From NCBI GenBank assembly GCA_017619635.1, contig JAFZRZ010000034.1, positions 1 to 49,581 on the forward strand: DNA of 49,581 nucleotides. Direction: 5' to 3'. Positions 34,202 through 43,084 of this stretch are shown here, one piece after another (the first letter of the stretch is position 1; each line of letters starts with the position of its first letter). The DNA comes from Lachnospiraceae bacterium (GTDB taxonomy: Bacteria > Bacillota > Clostridia > Lachnospirales > Lachnospiraceae). The notes under the pieces are model-generated. The model was not told where the DNA came from and searched no databases. It saw only the letters and a list, made by a program, of their open reading frames with translations. Position numbers and translations under genes: made by a program.

Positions 34202-34826
34202 AACAAATCCATGGAAGAAGATAAGGCTCAGCGATTATGAGAACCACATGAGCTATGATGGTGTTGAACAGATACAGGCACTCAATAAGATGATGAAGGA
34301 TCAGTTTGGTGACTATCATGCAACAAGCGTGATGATCTTTGGCGTCGCATCGGGTAACGGTCTAGAACATATAGACAGGGGAAAATATAAAAAGGTTTAC
34401 GGGATAGATATAAATGAGGAGTACCTCGATGCGCTCAAAGAAAGATACTCATATCTGGGCGATGCGCTGGAATGTATCCTTCTTGATCTGAACACTGAGT
34501 ATGACCGACTTCCGAATTCTGAACTTCTGATAGCCGATCTTCTTATAGAATACATAGGCTATGAGACCTTCGTGAATGCCCTAAATAAGGCAGATCCCAA
34601 TATCGTATCATGCATCATACAAAAGAATACGGATACGAAAGCATGGGTTTCGAGCTCGCCTTATATACATGCATTCGACTGCCTTGATGATGTTCATCAT
34701 CAGATGGATGAACTGGAACTGGATCTGGTCATGGAAAGAGCAGGATATAAAAAGATAAAACAGGTAACTGAAGCCTTACCAAACGCAAAAGCACTTGTAA
34801 GGACAGATTACAGAAAAGATAAGTAG
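34191..34826 (+). CDS. Class I SAM-dependent methyltransferase
   Basis: A 211-residue protein. The SAM-binding loop is VMIFGVASGNGLEHI (near 47-61) and the acidic end of strand 2 is VYGIDINEEYLDALK. A later LLIADLLIEYIGYETFVNAL is the strand 4-5 region. No clear substrate motif. The start overlaps the end of the nucleoside phosphorylase gene, so translation is coupled. It may modify a small molecule or a protein; this cannot be decided here. Confidence 0.85.
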   Translation: MENKTNPWKKIRLSDYENHMSYDGVEQIQALNKMMKDQFGDYHATSVMIFGVASGNGLEHIDRGKYKKVYGIDINEEYLDALKERYSYLGDALECILLDLNTEYDRLPNSELLIADLLIEYIGYETFVNALNKADPNIVSCIIQKNTDTKAWVSSSPYIHAFDCLDDVHHQMDELELDLVMERAGYKKIKQVTEALPNAKALVRTDYRKDK

Positions 34827-34839
34827 ACAGGGGGAGAAA

Positions 34840-36135
34840 ATGGAAATCTGGGATTTGTATGACAGAGACGGAAAAAGGACAGGCGAGACCTGGGAGAGAA
34901 AACCAGCTAACTTTTTGACGATACCTGACGGAAGGTATCATATGGTGGTCGACATCCTTATAAAACATGTGGACGGCACATACCTTCTTACAAAAAGACA
35001 TCCTGACAAGGATGTGTATCCCGGATGCTGGGAAGCGAGCGCAGGAGGATCGGCACTTAAGGGGGAGGAACCGCTCGAAGCAGCAAAAAGGGAGATGAAA
35101 GAGGAGACAGGGCTTATAAGCGATGATCTCGAGCTTGTCAATGTCTCTTTCAGTGATAAGAGTCACAGCATGTTCTATTCATATATCGCTGTCGTTGACT
35201 GTGACAAGGATTCAGTGGTCTTGCAGGAGGGGGAGACTGTTGATTATAAATGGGTTGATAAGGAGGGTGTGATCGATTATACAGATTCGCCATATTCGAT
35301 TAAGACTCACAATGACAGATACAAATGTATTTTTGATGAATACAGGAAGGATATAAACGACAGGAAGGTTTTATTGTTTGATCTTGACGGGACTCTTTTA
35401 AGGAGCGATAAAACTATTTCCAAAGAGACTCTTCTTGCCGTGAAACGATGCAGGAACGAGGGCTTTTATGTCGGGATCTCAACATCAAGAAGTGAGGGGA
35501 ACAGCTATAAATTCATAGACAGTCTGGATCCCGATTTCATAATCTCAAGCGGTGGCGCCATGGTGAGCGTAAAGGGAGAGACTGTGTTTACTGCGGAGTT
35601 TTCCGGTGATGAGACATGTGAGATAATAAAGAAAGCAAGAATGATCTGTGGTGATCTTAACATCTCTGTTGACACCTCGGGAGAAAATGCCGAGTATTAC
35701 CGGAATTTCATCCCTCCGCAGGATGAGCTTGAAAACAGCTGGGGAAGCAGTATAGATACCGATTTTAAAGATTTTAGAAAGCCGTCGCTCAAGATATGTT
35801 TTGAGATAGCTGATGAAAATACGGCAGAGCAGCTTAAGGATAAGCTTACCGACTGTGATTTCATACACTTTACGGACGGTGACTGGTATAAGGTGACAAA
35901 AGCCGGGATTACAAAGGAGACTGCGATCGAAAAACTCTGTGAGCATCTTCATATAAGCATAAAGGATGTCACGTCTTTCGGTGATGATCTGGCTGATATA
36001 GGAATGCTTAAGCTTTGCGGCACCGGTGTTGCGATGGGAAATGCCAAGGAAGAGGTAAAACAGGCTGCTGATGTCACCATAGGATCAAATGATGAGGACG
36101 GCATAGCTTATTATCTTAACGGTTTTTGGGGATAA
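34840..36135 (+). CDS. Nudix hydrolase - HAD (Cof-type) phosphatase fusion
   Basis: A 431-residue two-domain enzyme. Residues about 1-170 are a Nudix domain of the isopentenyl-diphosphate-isomerase-like type, with an exact Nudix box from Gly70 to Gly91 (E76, R84, E85, E88, E89). Residues about 175-430 are a HAD domain with catalytic Asp181 and Asp183 in LLFDLDGTLLRSD, and a C-terminal SFGDDLADIGML motif IV, as in Cof-type sugar phosphatases. All key residues are intact. GGGGGAG precedes the ATG. The two activities together could hydrolyse a nucleoside or sugar diphosphate, then dephosphorylate the product (inference). It lies in the same direction, 13 bp after the methyltransferase gene. Confidence 0.9.
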   Translation: MEIWDLYDRDGKRTGETWERKPANFLTIPDGRYHMVVDILIKHVDGTYLLTKRHPDKDVYPGCWEASAGGSALKGEEPLEAAKREMKEETGLISDDLELVNVSFSDKSHSMFYSYIAVVDCDKDSVVLQEGETVDYKWVDKEGVIDYTDSPYSIKTHNDRYKCIFDEYRKDINDRKVLLFDLDGTLLRSDKTISKETLLAVKRCRNEGFYVGISTSRSEGNSYKFIDSLDPDFIISSGGAMVSVKGETVFTAEFSGDETCEIIKKARMICGDLNISVDTSGENAEYYRNFIPPQDELENSWGSSIDTDFKDFRKPSLKICFEIADENTAEQLKDKLTDCDFIHFTDGDWYKVTKAGITKETAIEKLCEHLHISIKDVTSFGDDLADIGMLKLCGTGVAMGNAKEEVKQAADVTIGSNDEDGIAYYLNGFWG

Positions 36136-36152
36136 GTTAAAAGGAGAATATC

Positions 36153-36686
36153 ATGAATGATACAGAAATGATATTAAGACAATATAAACCCTGTGATGCA
36201 AAAACTATAGCAGGCTGGATCAAAGATAAAGAGGCTCTGTATAAATGGAGCTCTGACAGATTTGGCGATTATCCGATATCGGCAGATGTTATAAACCATA
36301 AATATATGGAATGTAACGGTGACTGTACGGAGGAGGATAACTTTTATCCGCTGACGGCTGAGGCTGACGGAAGAGTTGTCGGTCATCTGATATTAAGATA
36401 CACAAACGGAGATAAGACTACTCTGCGCGTCGGGTTTGTTATCGTGGATGATTCACTGCGAGGCAGGGGCTATGGTAAGAAGATGCTTCAGATGGCTGAG
36501 AAATATGCCTTTGAGATGCTGGGAGCAAAGAGGCTTACTCTCGGTGTCTTTGAGAACAATCCGCCTGCATATCACTGTTATAAGGCAGCAGGGTTCAAAG
36601 AGGCAGATGCGGATGAGTTTATCTTTGAGATAAATGGTGAAAAATGGAAATGCATAGAGATGGAGATGACTCCTTTAATCTGTTGA
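36153..36686 (+). CDS. GNAT family N-acetyltransferase (RimJ/RimL-like)
   Basis: A 177-residue GNAT of the RimJ/RimL-like subgroup, with MILRQYKPCDAKTIAGWIKDKEALYKWSSD at the start. The acetyl-CoA loop is SLRGRGYGKKMLQMAEKYAF (near 97-116), and NPPAYHCYKAAGFKEAD is the later motif. AAAAGGAG precedes the ATG. Its stop lies inside the -35 of the next promoter. Target may be a protein N-terminus or a small molecule. Confidence 0.88.
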   Translation: MNDTEMILRQYKPCDAKTIAGWIKDKEALYKWSSDRFGDYPISADVINHKYMECNGDCTEEDNFYPLTAEADGRVVGHLILRYTNGDKTTLRVGFVIVDDSLRGRGYGKKMLQMAEKYAFEMLGAKRLTLGVFENNPPAYHCYKAAGFKEADADEFIFEINGEKWKCIEMEMTPLIC

Positions 36687-36711
36687 CAGTAATGTCTGCA
36701 GATAGTATATT
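36683..36711 (+). promoter_or_regulatory. Promoter of the ABC exporter operon
   Basis: TTGACA (36683-36688), 17-bp spacer, TATATT (36706-36711). It overlaps the last codon region of the preceding GNAT gene and is 34 bp before the first ABC gene. Confidence 0.8.
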
Positions 36712-36744
36712 CTATAACAATTACGATAAAGGGAGGGGGAGAAA

Positions 36745-38577
36745 ATGTCTAAAACCGACAAGGAAAAACTGTCATTCAAAGTGACTGTCAAAAATGCATG
36801 GTATGCCATGACACTGGCTTCACAGATATGCCCGGGCATCATAGTGCATTCATTCTTTCTGTGGCTCATAGGACACGGGGAATGGGTATTCTTTGACGGA
36901 GTGTTCATGAGAGTGGTAGTCGATGCTTTGGATCAGGGTCTGGGATTCGATCACATATTCAGATTCATTCTGATAAGCGGTGCTGTGTTCTGCAGCTGCG
37001 CAATCTACACCAATTATGTTGAAAACGTGGTATATCCTCTTGAAACAAACAGACTGTTTGGCGGTATCTATAAAAAGATGTATGCCAAGGCAAAAAATGT
37101 TGAGTTAAGGTGCTATGAGGACTCGGATTTCTACAACAGATATACCATGGCGATGGACGGTGCCGAGGAAAAGATCACTGCGATAATCAGAGGTATCTTA
37201 GGAGCTGTGATAGGTGCTGTCGCAGCAGTTATAGTGTTCTATCTTATGTATGAGATAGATCATTTTGCGATCCTTTTCATACTGTCTCCGCTTGCAGGAA
37301 ACTTCATATTCGGTAATCTCAAGAACAAATATGAATTCAGAAGATACCAGGAGCAGGCGCCGAATGAAAAGGTGTTAAATTACGTGAGCAGGATGATGTA
37401 TCTTCCTGACGGAGCCAAGGAGATAAGACTCTCAAAGGTCTTTGAACTGATGAAAAAGCAGTACAAAGATGCAACAGACAAAAATGTGAAGGTTGCTATA
37501 AAGTATGCGTTTGCAAACTGCAGTCTGAGCTTTTTACGCATAACATTCACATTTACCGTCATATTTGAGGGTGTGCTGCTCTATGCGATATACAGAAACA
37601 GAGTTTCAGAAAGCATCACTCTTGCTCAGCTTACCATCATGACCAGCCTGATGGTTGCCATGACCTGGATACTCATAAGAGTGTTTGAGAACATCATGGA
37701 GATACTTAAAAACGGTATGTTCATCAATAATCTCAAGAGCTTTTTGGAGTATAAGGAGATAATCCCTGAAGATCAGGACGGAGATATGCCTGATAAGGAA
37801 TTCAAGAGCCTTGAATTTAGAAATGTTTCTTTCTCATATGATGACAAAGAGACGATAAAGGATCTTTCTTTTGTGATTAACAAGGGAGAGACGGCAGCAC
37901 TCGTCGGACATAACGGTGCAGGAAAAACAACCATCATAAAACTCATGCTTAGGCTCTATGATCCAAACAGCGGAGTCATTCTTTATAACGGAAAGGATAT
38001 AAGGGAGTATAACCTTAAAGCTTACAGGGATGTGTTTGCGACCACTTTTCAGGATTTCAAGATGTTTGGCATGACCGTAAAAGAAAATATCCTTATGGGC
38101 AGACATTTTGAAAATGAGGATGACCGTGTTGCTGATGCACTTAAAAAAGCCGGTGTCTATGACAAGGTAATGACTCTAAAGGACGGCATGGATACCATGA
38201 TGACCAAGGAGTTTGACGAGGAGGGTGCTGTACTGTCAGGCGGTGAGAGCCAGAAGATAGCGGTGGCAAGAACCTTTGCCAAAGAAGCACCGATGAAGAT
38301 ATTTGACGAGCCTTCAAGTGCGCTCGACCCCATAGCAGAGTATGAGCTGTTTAAAAATATCCTTAAGGAAGCCAAGGATCACACAATGCTGTTTATCTCT
38401 CACAGACTTTCTTCAGTAAAGGACTGCGACAAGGTTCTGATGCTTGAAAAAGGAAGCCTTATAGAGGAGGGAACCCATGCACTGTTAATGGCAGCCGGAG
38501 GCAGTTATGCACAGATGTATAAAAAGCAGGCCATGAATTATCTGGCTATCGAGAATGAAGAGGAGGTGATACTGTGA
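36745..38577 (+). CDS. ABC exporter half-transporter, subunit 1
   Basis: Fused permease and ATPase of 610 residues. The membrane domain covers about residues 1-320. The ATPase part has Walker A GHNGAGKTT (near 386), Q-loop TFQDFKMFG, signature LSGGESQKIAVART, Walker B and D-loop MKIFDEPSSALDPIAE, and an H-loop in FISHRLSS. The catalytic Glu is present. GGGAGGGGGAG lies just upstream of the ATG. It overlaps the next ABC gene by 4 bp, so the two form a heterodimer of the MsbA/LmrCD type. Substrate is unknown; peptide, drug or lipid export are all possible. Confidence 0.92.
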   Translation: MSKTDKEKLSFKVTVKNAWYAMTLASQICPGIIVHSFFLWLIGHGEWVFFDGVFMRVVVDALDQGLGFDHIFRFILISGAVFCSCAIYTNYVENVVYPLETNRLFGGIYKKMYAKAKNVELRCYEDSDFYNRYTMAMDGAEEKITAIIRGILGAVIGAVAAVIVFYLMYEIDHFAILFILSPLAGNFIFGNLKNKYEFRRYQEQAPNEKVLNYVSRMMYLPDGAKEIRLSKVFELMKKQYKDATDKNVKVAIKYAFANCSLSFLRITFTFTVIFEGVLLYAIYRNRVSESITLAQLTIMTSLMVAMTWILIRVFENIMEILKNGMFINNLKSFLEYKEIIPEDQDGDMPDKEFKSLEFRNVSFSYDDKETIKDLSFVINKGETAALVGHNGAGKTTIIKLMLRLYDPNSGVILYNGKDIREYNLKAYRDVFATTFQDFKMFGMTVKENILMGRHFENEDDRVADALKKAGVYDKVMTLKDGMDTMMTKEFDEEGAVLSGGESQKIAVARTFAKEAPMKIFDEPSSALDPIAEYELFKNILKEAKDHTMLFISHRLSSVKDCDKVLMLEKGSLIEEGTHALLMAAGGSYAQMYKKQAMNYLAIENEEEVIL

Positions 38578-40397
38578 GCGGGACAGAACAGGAAAAGACA
38601 AAACAGTCCGTAAAGCAGGTATTTGCAAACAACTTCTTCTTTTTGAAGCTGATGTTCACGGCATCGCCCCAGTATGTGCTCTTCCAGGCACTCGATGCGA
38701 TAAGGAACGAGGTATCGATCTTCTTTGAGCATACGGTGGGCATAGGCTATGTGCTTGCTGCAGCTGAATTCGGATATCCGTTTGAGAAAGTAGCAAAGTT
38801 CATACTCATACTCGCAGGTGCCATAACTCTCGGAATGGTGTTTACCGTATTTGCCGGCGATTACATGGCTGAGAGAGAACGTCCGAAGGTAAGAGAAAAG
38901 ATAAAGATGATGCTTTATGAAAAAGCAAAGGGCGTTGATCTTAAGTGCTATGACAATCCTGAGTTTTACAATGAGCAGGTGCTCGCGATCTCCGAGGTTG
39001 ACAAGCAGATAGAAAGAGTTCTCCAGTTTGTTAAAAATGTGCTCGGAGGACTTACGGTATTTATATCAACGGGTATCTTCTTCCTCTTAAAGGACAAGAT
39101 ATCGATCATATTTGTTGTTATATCGTTCTTCCTTTCCATCTTCTTTGAACAGATATACAACAAGCAGAACTACAAGGTGAAGGTTGAGGGAATACCGTTC
39201 ACCAGAAAACGTGATTATATAAAGAGGATCTATTATCTGAGTGATTACGCCAAGGAGATAAGACTCAATCCCGATGTCTCTGATGTGCTGTTTAGGCAGT
39301 TTGAGGAGGCAAATGATGAGGTATACAGGATAGAGAAGAAATATGCCTTCAAAAAATGGGCTCTGGGATTTGTAAAGAAATATCTGTGCAATGACATCTT
39401 CTCGGATGTGATATTCATCTCATACCTTGTTTATCAGTCGGCTGTGCTACACAATCTGTCATTTAGCACGGTGGCCATACTTTACGGCTCGTTCGGAAGA
39501 TTAAAGAGAGGCATGAGAGTCTTCTCAGAATCATATCCGTATGCATGCGAGACAAGCCTGTATATCAATAAGATCAGGAAGTTCATGGGTTATGAGCCGA
39601 CTATCGTTTCAGATGAAGCGATAGAGCCTGAAAAGAGCGCAAAAGAGATCGAGCTTAAGGATGTGTCGTTTGCATATAAGGACGGCGATGAGATGCTTCT
39701 TAAAAACCTTGATCTTCATATCAGACCCGGTGAGAAGATAGCGCTCGTGGGATATAACGGAGCAGGAAAGACCACGCTCGTTAAACTCCTTATGAGGCTG
39801 TATGATGTAAGGAAAGGTTCGATCGAGGCTGACGGTAAGGATATAAAGAGATATGATGTCGAAAAATACAGGGATACCATAGGAACGGTATTCCAGGATT
39901 TCCAGATCTTTGCAGGAAGCGTAACGGAAAACGTCATACTGGATGTGGGTGAAAAGGCGGATACTGACAGAGTACGCAGATCTCTTACAGACAGCGGACT
40001 CATGGGCAGGGTCGACAGACTCAAAAAAGGACTCGATACCCAGCTTACAACAGAGTTTGCAAAGGACGGTGTGAATCTGTCAGGCGGTGAGAGCCAGAAA
40101 CTTGCCATTTCGAGAGTCTTTTACAAGGATGCAGGCTTAATGATACTGGATGAGCCTTCAAGTGCGCTCGATCCGATCGCGGAATATCAGCTTAATCACG
40201 CGATGCTTTCGGCTACCGGTGACAAGACTGTGATATTCATTTCACACAGGCTTTCGACAACGAGAAACGCAGACAGGATAATCATGCTTGAGGACGGCCG
40301 TATAGTCGAGCAGGGAAGTCACGAACAGCTGTTAAAACTTGGCGGAAAATACGCACAGATGTGGAAGGTTCAGGCAGGAGCCTATATAGCGGTATAA
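38574..40397 (+). CDS. ABC exporter half-transporter, subunit 2
   Basis: Second half-transporter, 607 residues, starting at GTG 38574 and overlapping the stop of subunit 1. The ATPase part has Walker A GYNGAGKTT (near 391), Q-loop VFQDFQIFAG, signature LSGGESQKLAISRV, Walker B LMILDEPSSALDPIAE and H-loop FISHRLST. Unlike many heterodimeric exporters, neither subunit shows a degenerate catalytic Glu or signature, so both sites look competent. A terminator follows at 40472. No peptide precursor, immunity gene or regulator is adjacent. Confidence 0.92.
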   Translation: MSGTEQEKTKQSVKQVFANNFFFLKLMFTASPQYVLFQALDAIRNEVSIFFEHTVGIGYVLAAAEFGYPFEKVAKFILILAGAITLGMVFTVFAGDYMAERERPKVREKIKMMLYEKAKGVDLKCYDNPEFYNEQVLAISEVDKQIERVLQFVKNVLGGLTVFISTGIFFLLKDKISIIFVVISFFLSIFFEQIYNKQNYKVKVEGIPFTRKRDYIKRIYYLSDYAKEIRLNPDVSDVLFRQFEEANDEVYRIEKKYAFKKWALGFVKKYLCNDIFSDVIFISYLVYQSAVLHNLSFSTVAILYGSFGRLKRGMRVFSESYPYACETSLYINKIRKFMGYEPTIVSDEAIEPEKSAKEIELKDVSFAYKDGDEMLLKNLDLHIRPGEKIALVGYNGAGKTTLVKLLMRLYDVRKGSIEADGKDIKRYDVEKYRDTIGTVFQDFQIFAGSVTENVILDVGEKADTDRVRRSLTDSGLMGRVDRLKKGLDTQLTTEFAKDGVNLSGGESQKLAISRVFYKDAGLMILDEPSSALDPIAEYQLNHAMLSATGDKTVIFISHRLSTTRNADRIIMLEDGRIVEQGSHEQLLKLGGKYAQMWKVQAGAYIAV

Positions 40398-40471
40398 AGA
40401 AAGAACTGAACAGAAGATACTTAAGTCCTGTGCTTAAATGCCGATAAATAAAATAGGACGAAAAAACCATG

Positions 40472-40507
40472 GAGGGATTTCATAAAGAAGATGAGATCCC
40501 TCTTTTT
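40472..40507 (+). terminator. Intrinsic terminator of the ABC exporter operon
   Basis: A 12-bp stem pairs GAGGGATTTCAT (40472-40483) with ATGAGATCCCTC (40491-40502), including one G-T pair, then TTTTT. Confidence 0.9.
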
Positions 40508-40584
40508 GTGCTTTTTTCGATGTCACGGGACATAAGCGCGCATGTCCTGACAAACTAAATATGAGGAAAGGAGAAGTTTTATTC

Positions 40585-41709
40585 TTGAAGATTGAATCCT
40601 ATGATATAAGAATGGATTCTGTCGGAGCCAGAAGCTCCGGATCGACAAGGAAGTTTTCGGTTGGTTACACCACAGGCACAGAAAAGCCTGAAAGTGACAG
40701 GTATCCAAAGAGTTTTTCCGATACCCTGTGTTCCATGGATCAGGGCGATGAGGATGACAGCGGACTGACAAACGGAAAGGATCTTTCTAAAGAAAACGAT
40801 CCGTTTGCGAGATTAAGGACAGGAAACATCAGATTTCTCAATAACATCCAGAGCGTTTCAGATACGCCGGTTATAAGAGACATCCAGAGTGTCCGCCAGC
40901 AGTTCGTGCTCTATCTCTGGAGATTGTTTTTTGGCGATGAATCGGCCAAGGAACTGTCGAAAAAATACGGGATCGATGATATGAGTGCATCGGCTGACAG
41001 TTTCGCTGCAGCTTCTTCATCTCAGAGTATGCCTTTTAATCAGATAAAGCTCTACGGGGTGGAAGAACAGTATTCATGCGAGATCCAGACGGTGAGTTTC
41101 AGATCAAGCGGTACCATCACAACCTCAGACGGTCAGACAAGCTGTTTTAGGCTTGATTTTGATATGTCCAGCAGGTTTGAACAGTATTTTGTGAGACAGA
41201 GCGATCAGATCATATCCATGTGTGATCCGCTGGTCTTAAATTTCGCAGGTGATATAGCCGATCTTTCGGATCAGAAATTCACATTTGATCTTGATTGTGA
41301 CGGTGAAACCGAGGAGATCAGCATGCTGACATCGGGAAACGGCTTTTTGAGCCTTGATAAGAACAGTGACGGCATCATAAATGACGGTTCAGAACTCTTT
41401 GGGACAAGATCGGGAGACGGTTTTTCGGATCTGGCTGAATATGATCATGATAAAAACGGCTGGATCGATGAGAATGACGATGTGTTTAACGACTTAAAGA
41501 TCTGGTATAAGGATGATACCGGAACAGATAAGCTTCTTGATCTTAAAGAAGCAGGAGTCGGAGCCATATATCTTGGAAATGCCGATACCGATTTTAACTT
41601 AAGATCATCAAATACGTTTGATATCACGGGTGCTATAAGAAGGGCAGGGATATTCCTTTATGAGAATGCAATGGCCGGTTCGATAGTGCATCTGGATATA
41701 GCAAATTAG
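40585..41709 (+). CDS. Calcium-binding-like protein with EF-hand/dockerin-type repeats
   Basis: A 374-residue protein starting at TTG 40585, 8 bp after AAAGGAGAAG; an ATG at 40561 lies within that ribosome site's upstream part and has none of its own. No signal peptide or membrane segment is seen. The C-terminal half has repeated acidic loops: FDLDCDGETEEI, SLDKNSDGIINDGSELFG and EYDHDKNGWIDENDDVF (near residues 238-306), patterns that bind calcium in EF-hands. The string SDGIINDGSELFG...GDGFSDLAEYD is a widespread feature of large bacterial calcium-binding proteins of unknown role. The N-terminal half is polar and unassigned. It is bounded by terminators, so is probably monocistronic. Location (inside or outside the cell) is unclear. 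Confidence 0.75.
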   Translation: MKIESYDIRMDSVGARSSGSTRKFSVGYTTGTEKPESDRYPKSFSDTLCSMDQGDEDDSGLTNGKDLSKENDPFARLRTGNIRFLNNIQSVSDTPVIRDIQSVRQQFVLYLWRLFFGDESAKELSKKYGIDDMSASADSFAAASSSQSMPFNQIKLYGVEEQYSCEIQTVSFRSSGTITTSDGQTSCFRLDFDMSSRFEQYFVRQSDQIISMCDPLVLNFAGDIADLSDQKFTFDLDCDGETEEISMLTSGNGFLSLDKNSDGIINDGSELFGTRSGDGFSDLAEYDHDKNGWIDENDDVFNDLKIWYKDDTGTDKLLDLKEAGVGAIYLGNADTDFNLRSSNTFDITGAIRRAGIFLYENAMAGSIVHLDIAN

Positions 41710-41715
41710 ATCAGA

Positions 41716-41749
41716 AAGGATGAGCGCAAAATGCGTTCATCCTTCTTTT
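41716..41749 (+). terminator. Intrinsic terminator after the calcium-binding-like gene
   Basis: AAGGATGAGCGCA (41716-41728) pairs with TGCGTTCATCCTT (41732-41744) around AAA: 13 bp with one G-T pair, then CTTTTG. Confidence 0.9.
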
Positions 41750-41815
41750 GTCGGTTGTAAGTAAAACCCGAATTTGATAGAATTATAATGTTGGTTATGA
41801 AGGTGAGGATAACAT

Positions 41816-43084
41816 ATGGTTCATGTTGGAAGACAATACCCATATGTCTTTTGTGTGATGCTCTCGATTTGTCTTCTTTCGGGCTGTGGCAGGAAGGAAG
41901 AGGTATACGAGGAGCCGGTTAAACCTGTGGCTGTTGTGGCTGAAACAGACACATACAAGGCAGATATCTTTGTGTTTGGACCGGGATATGAGCCGGATGA
42001 TAGAAAGATCTTCTATGTCACGGGTGACTGCTTAAGTGACACATTTTTAGTAAAGAATACAAAGACCGGGGATACAGTCTTTGAAGGCGGGTTAAAAAGG
42101 ATAAAACTGGCGGGAAAAGATGCGTTTTCAGGTGATCTCACATCACTTTCCGCAACAGGAGAATATGATATCCTTATCAATGATCCCGTGACAAAAGCAA
42201 AGGTCACGATCAAAAAAGGTGTATATTCGGAGGAATATCTTTCACTTGCCGAAAAACTTAAGAACATTGATGCTGATGATGATGTAAGCGATTATTACAG
42301 AACACAGGTCATGCTGCTTGCTTCAGAGATGCATGATGACTACGTGGACTGGGCATATATCAACAGGAAGATGAAAGATACCCTTAACAAAGAGATATCC
42401 CTTATCGATACGTCAGGCATGTGGGATCATATATCCGACAGGCTCATCGCAAGTGCTCTTTTAGCTGATTATTACTGCGTCTACGGGGATATAGAACCAA
42501 ACGAAGTAGACGGTTATCTGGATGCTTCGGTGAAGATCTACGATGCGTGCATGGAGTATGCCGACAGGGCAGATCCGCTTGCTCTTTACATGGCAAATGC
42601 CTCGCTCAACAGGGCGACGGGGCAGAACAGATACCGTAAGGGCGCAGAAGAATATGACAGAGAGAGTCCGCATGACGAAAGATATTCGGATTTTGCGTTT
42701 ATTGCGGATATGATATATATAAGATCAAGAAACATCAGTGATTATGACAGATGTGGAAAGATCGTAGCTGAATATCTCAGTGAAGCGGGTTCGACGGCAA
42801 AAAAAGCCGGTACGGATTCTTTTTATGTGTCTTTTGATGATAAAAACGAAGATATTCAGAAGGGACTGGACAGCCTGATGGCATGCGCATTTGCTGACTA
42901 TGTGCTTTCAGAAGACGAATATCTAAAGACACGCAGGGATCATATACATTATCTATACGGATTCAACCCGGATATGAAGGATTTCATGGCGGGATATGAT
43001 AAAGACATCAGGACCTTGTCCAAGCTTTTCTTTGCGATGGGCACAAAGGGTGCTGAGAATATAAAACCGGAGGAAAAACAATGA
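41816..43084 (+). CDS. Lipoprotein with GH9-like fold and no visible catalytic motif
   Basis: A 422-residue lipoprotein. The signal peptide (about 1-23) ends in the lipobox LLSGC with Cys24. Residues about 45-135 resemble the Ig-like N-terminal domain of family 9 cellulases (KIFYVTGDCLSDTFLV, TKTGDTVFEGGLK, SLSATGEYDILI). The remainder is helical, and HIHYLYGFNPDMKDFMAGYD resembles the GH9 segment YLLGRNPxxxSYVTGFG. The GH9 catalytic motif YDAGDYGKY and the following HPHHR and C-terminal Glu motif are not seen. So it may be a non-catalytic relative that binds sugar or wall glycan (inference). GGTGAGG precedes the ATG. TATAAT at 41784-41789 could be its -10. Its stop overlaps the ddl start by 4 bp. 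Confidence 0.7.
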   Translation: MVHVGRQYPYVFCVMLSICLLSGCGRKEEVYEEPVKPVAVVAETDTYKADIFVFGPGYEPDDRKIFYVTGDCLSDTFLVKNTKTGDTVFEGGLKRIKLAGKDAFSGDLTSLSATGEYDILINDPVTKAKVTIKKGVYSEEYLSLAEKLKNIDADDDVSDYYRTQVMLLASEMHDDYVDWAYINRKMKDTLNKEISLIDTSGMWDHISDRLIASALLADYYCVYGDIEPNEVDGYLDASVKIYDACMEYADRADPLALYMANASLNRATGQNRYRKGAEEYDRESPHDERYSDFAFIADMIYIRSRNISDYDRCGKIVAEYLSEAGSTAKKAGTDSFYVSFDDKNEDIQKGLDSLMACAFADYVLSEDEYLKTRRDHIHYLYGFNPDMKDFMAGYDKDIRTLSKLFFAMGTKGAENIKPEEKQ

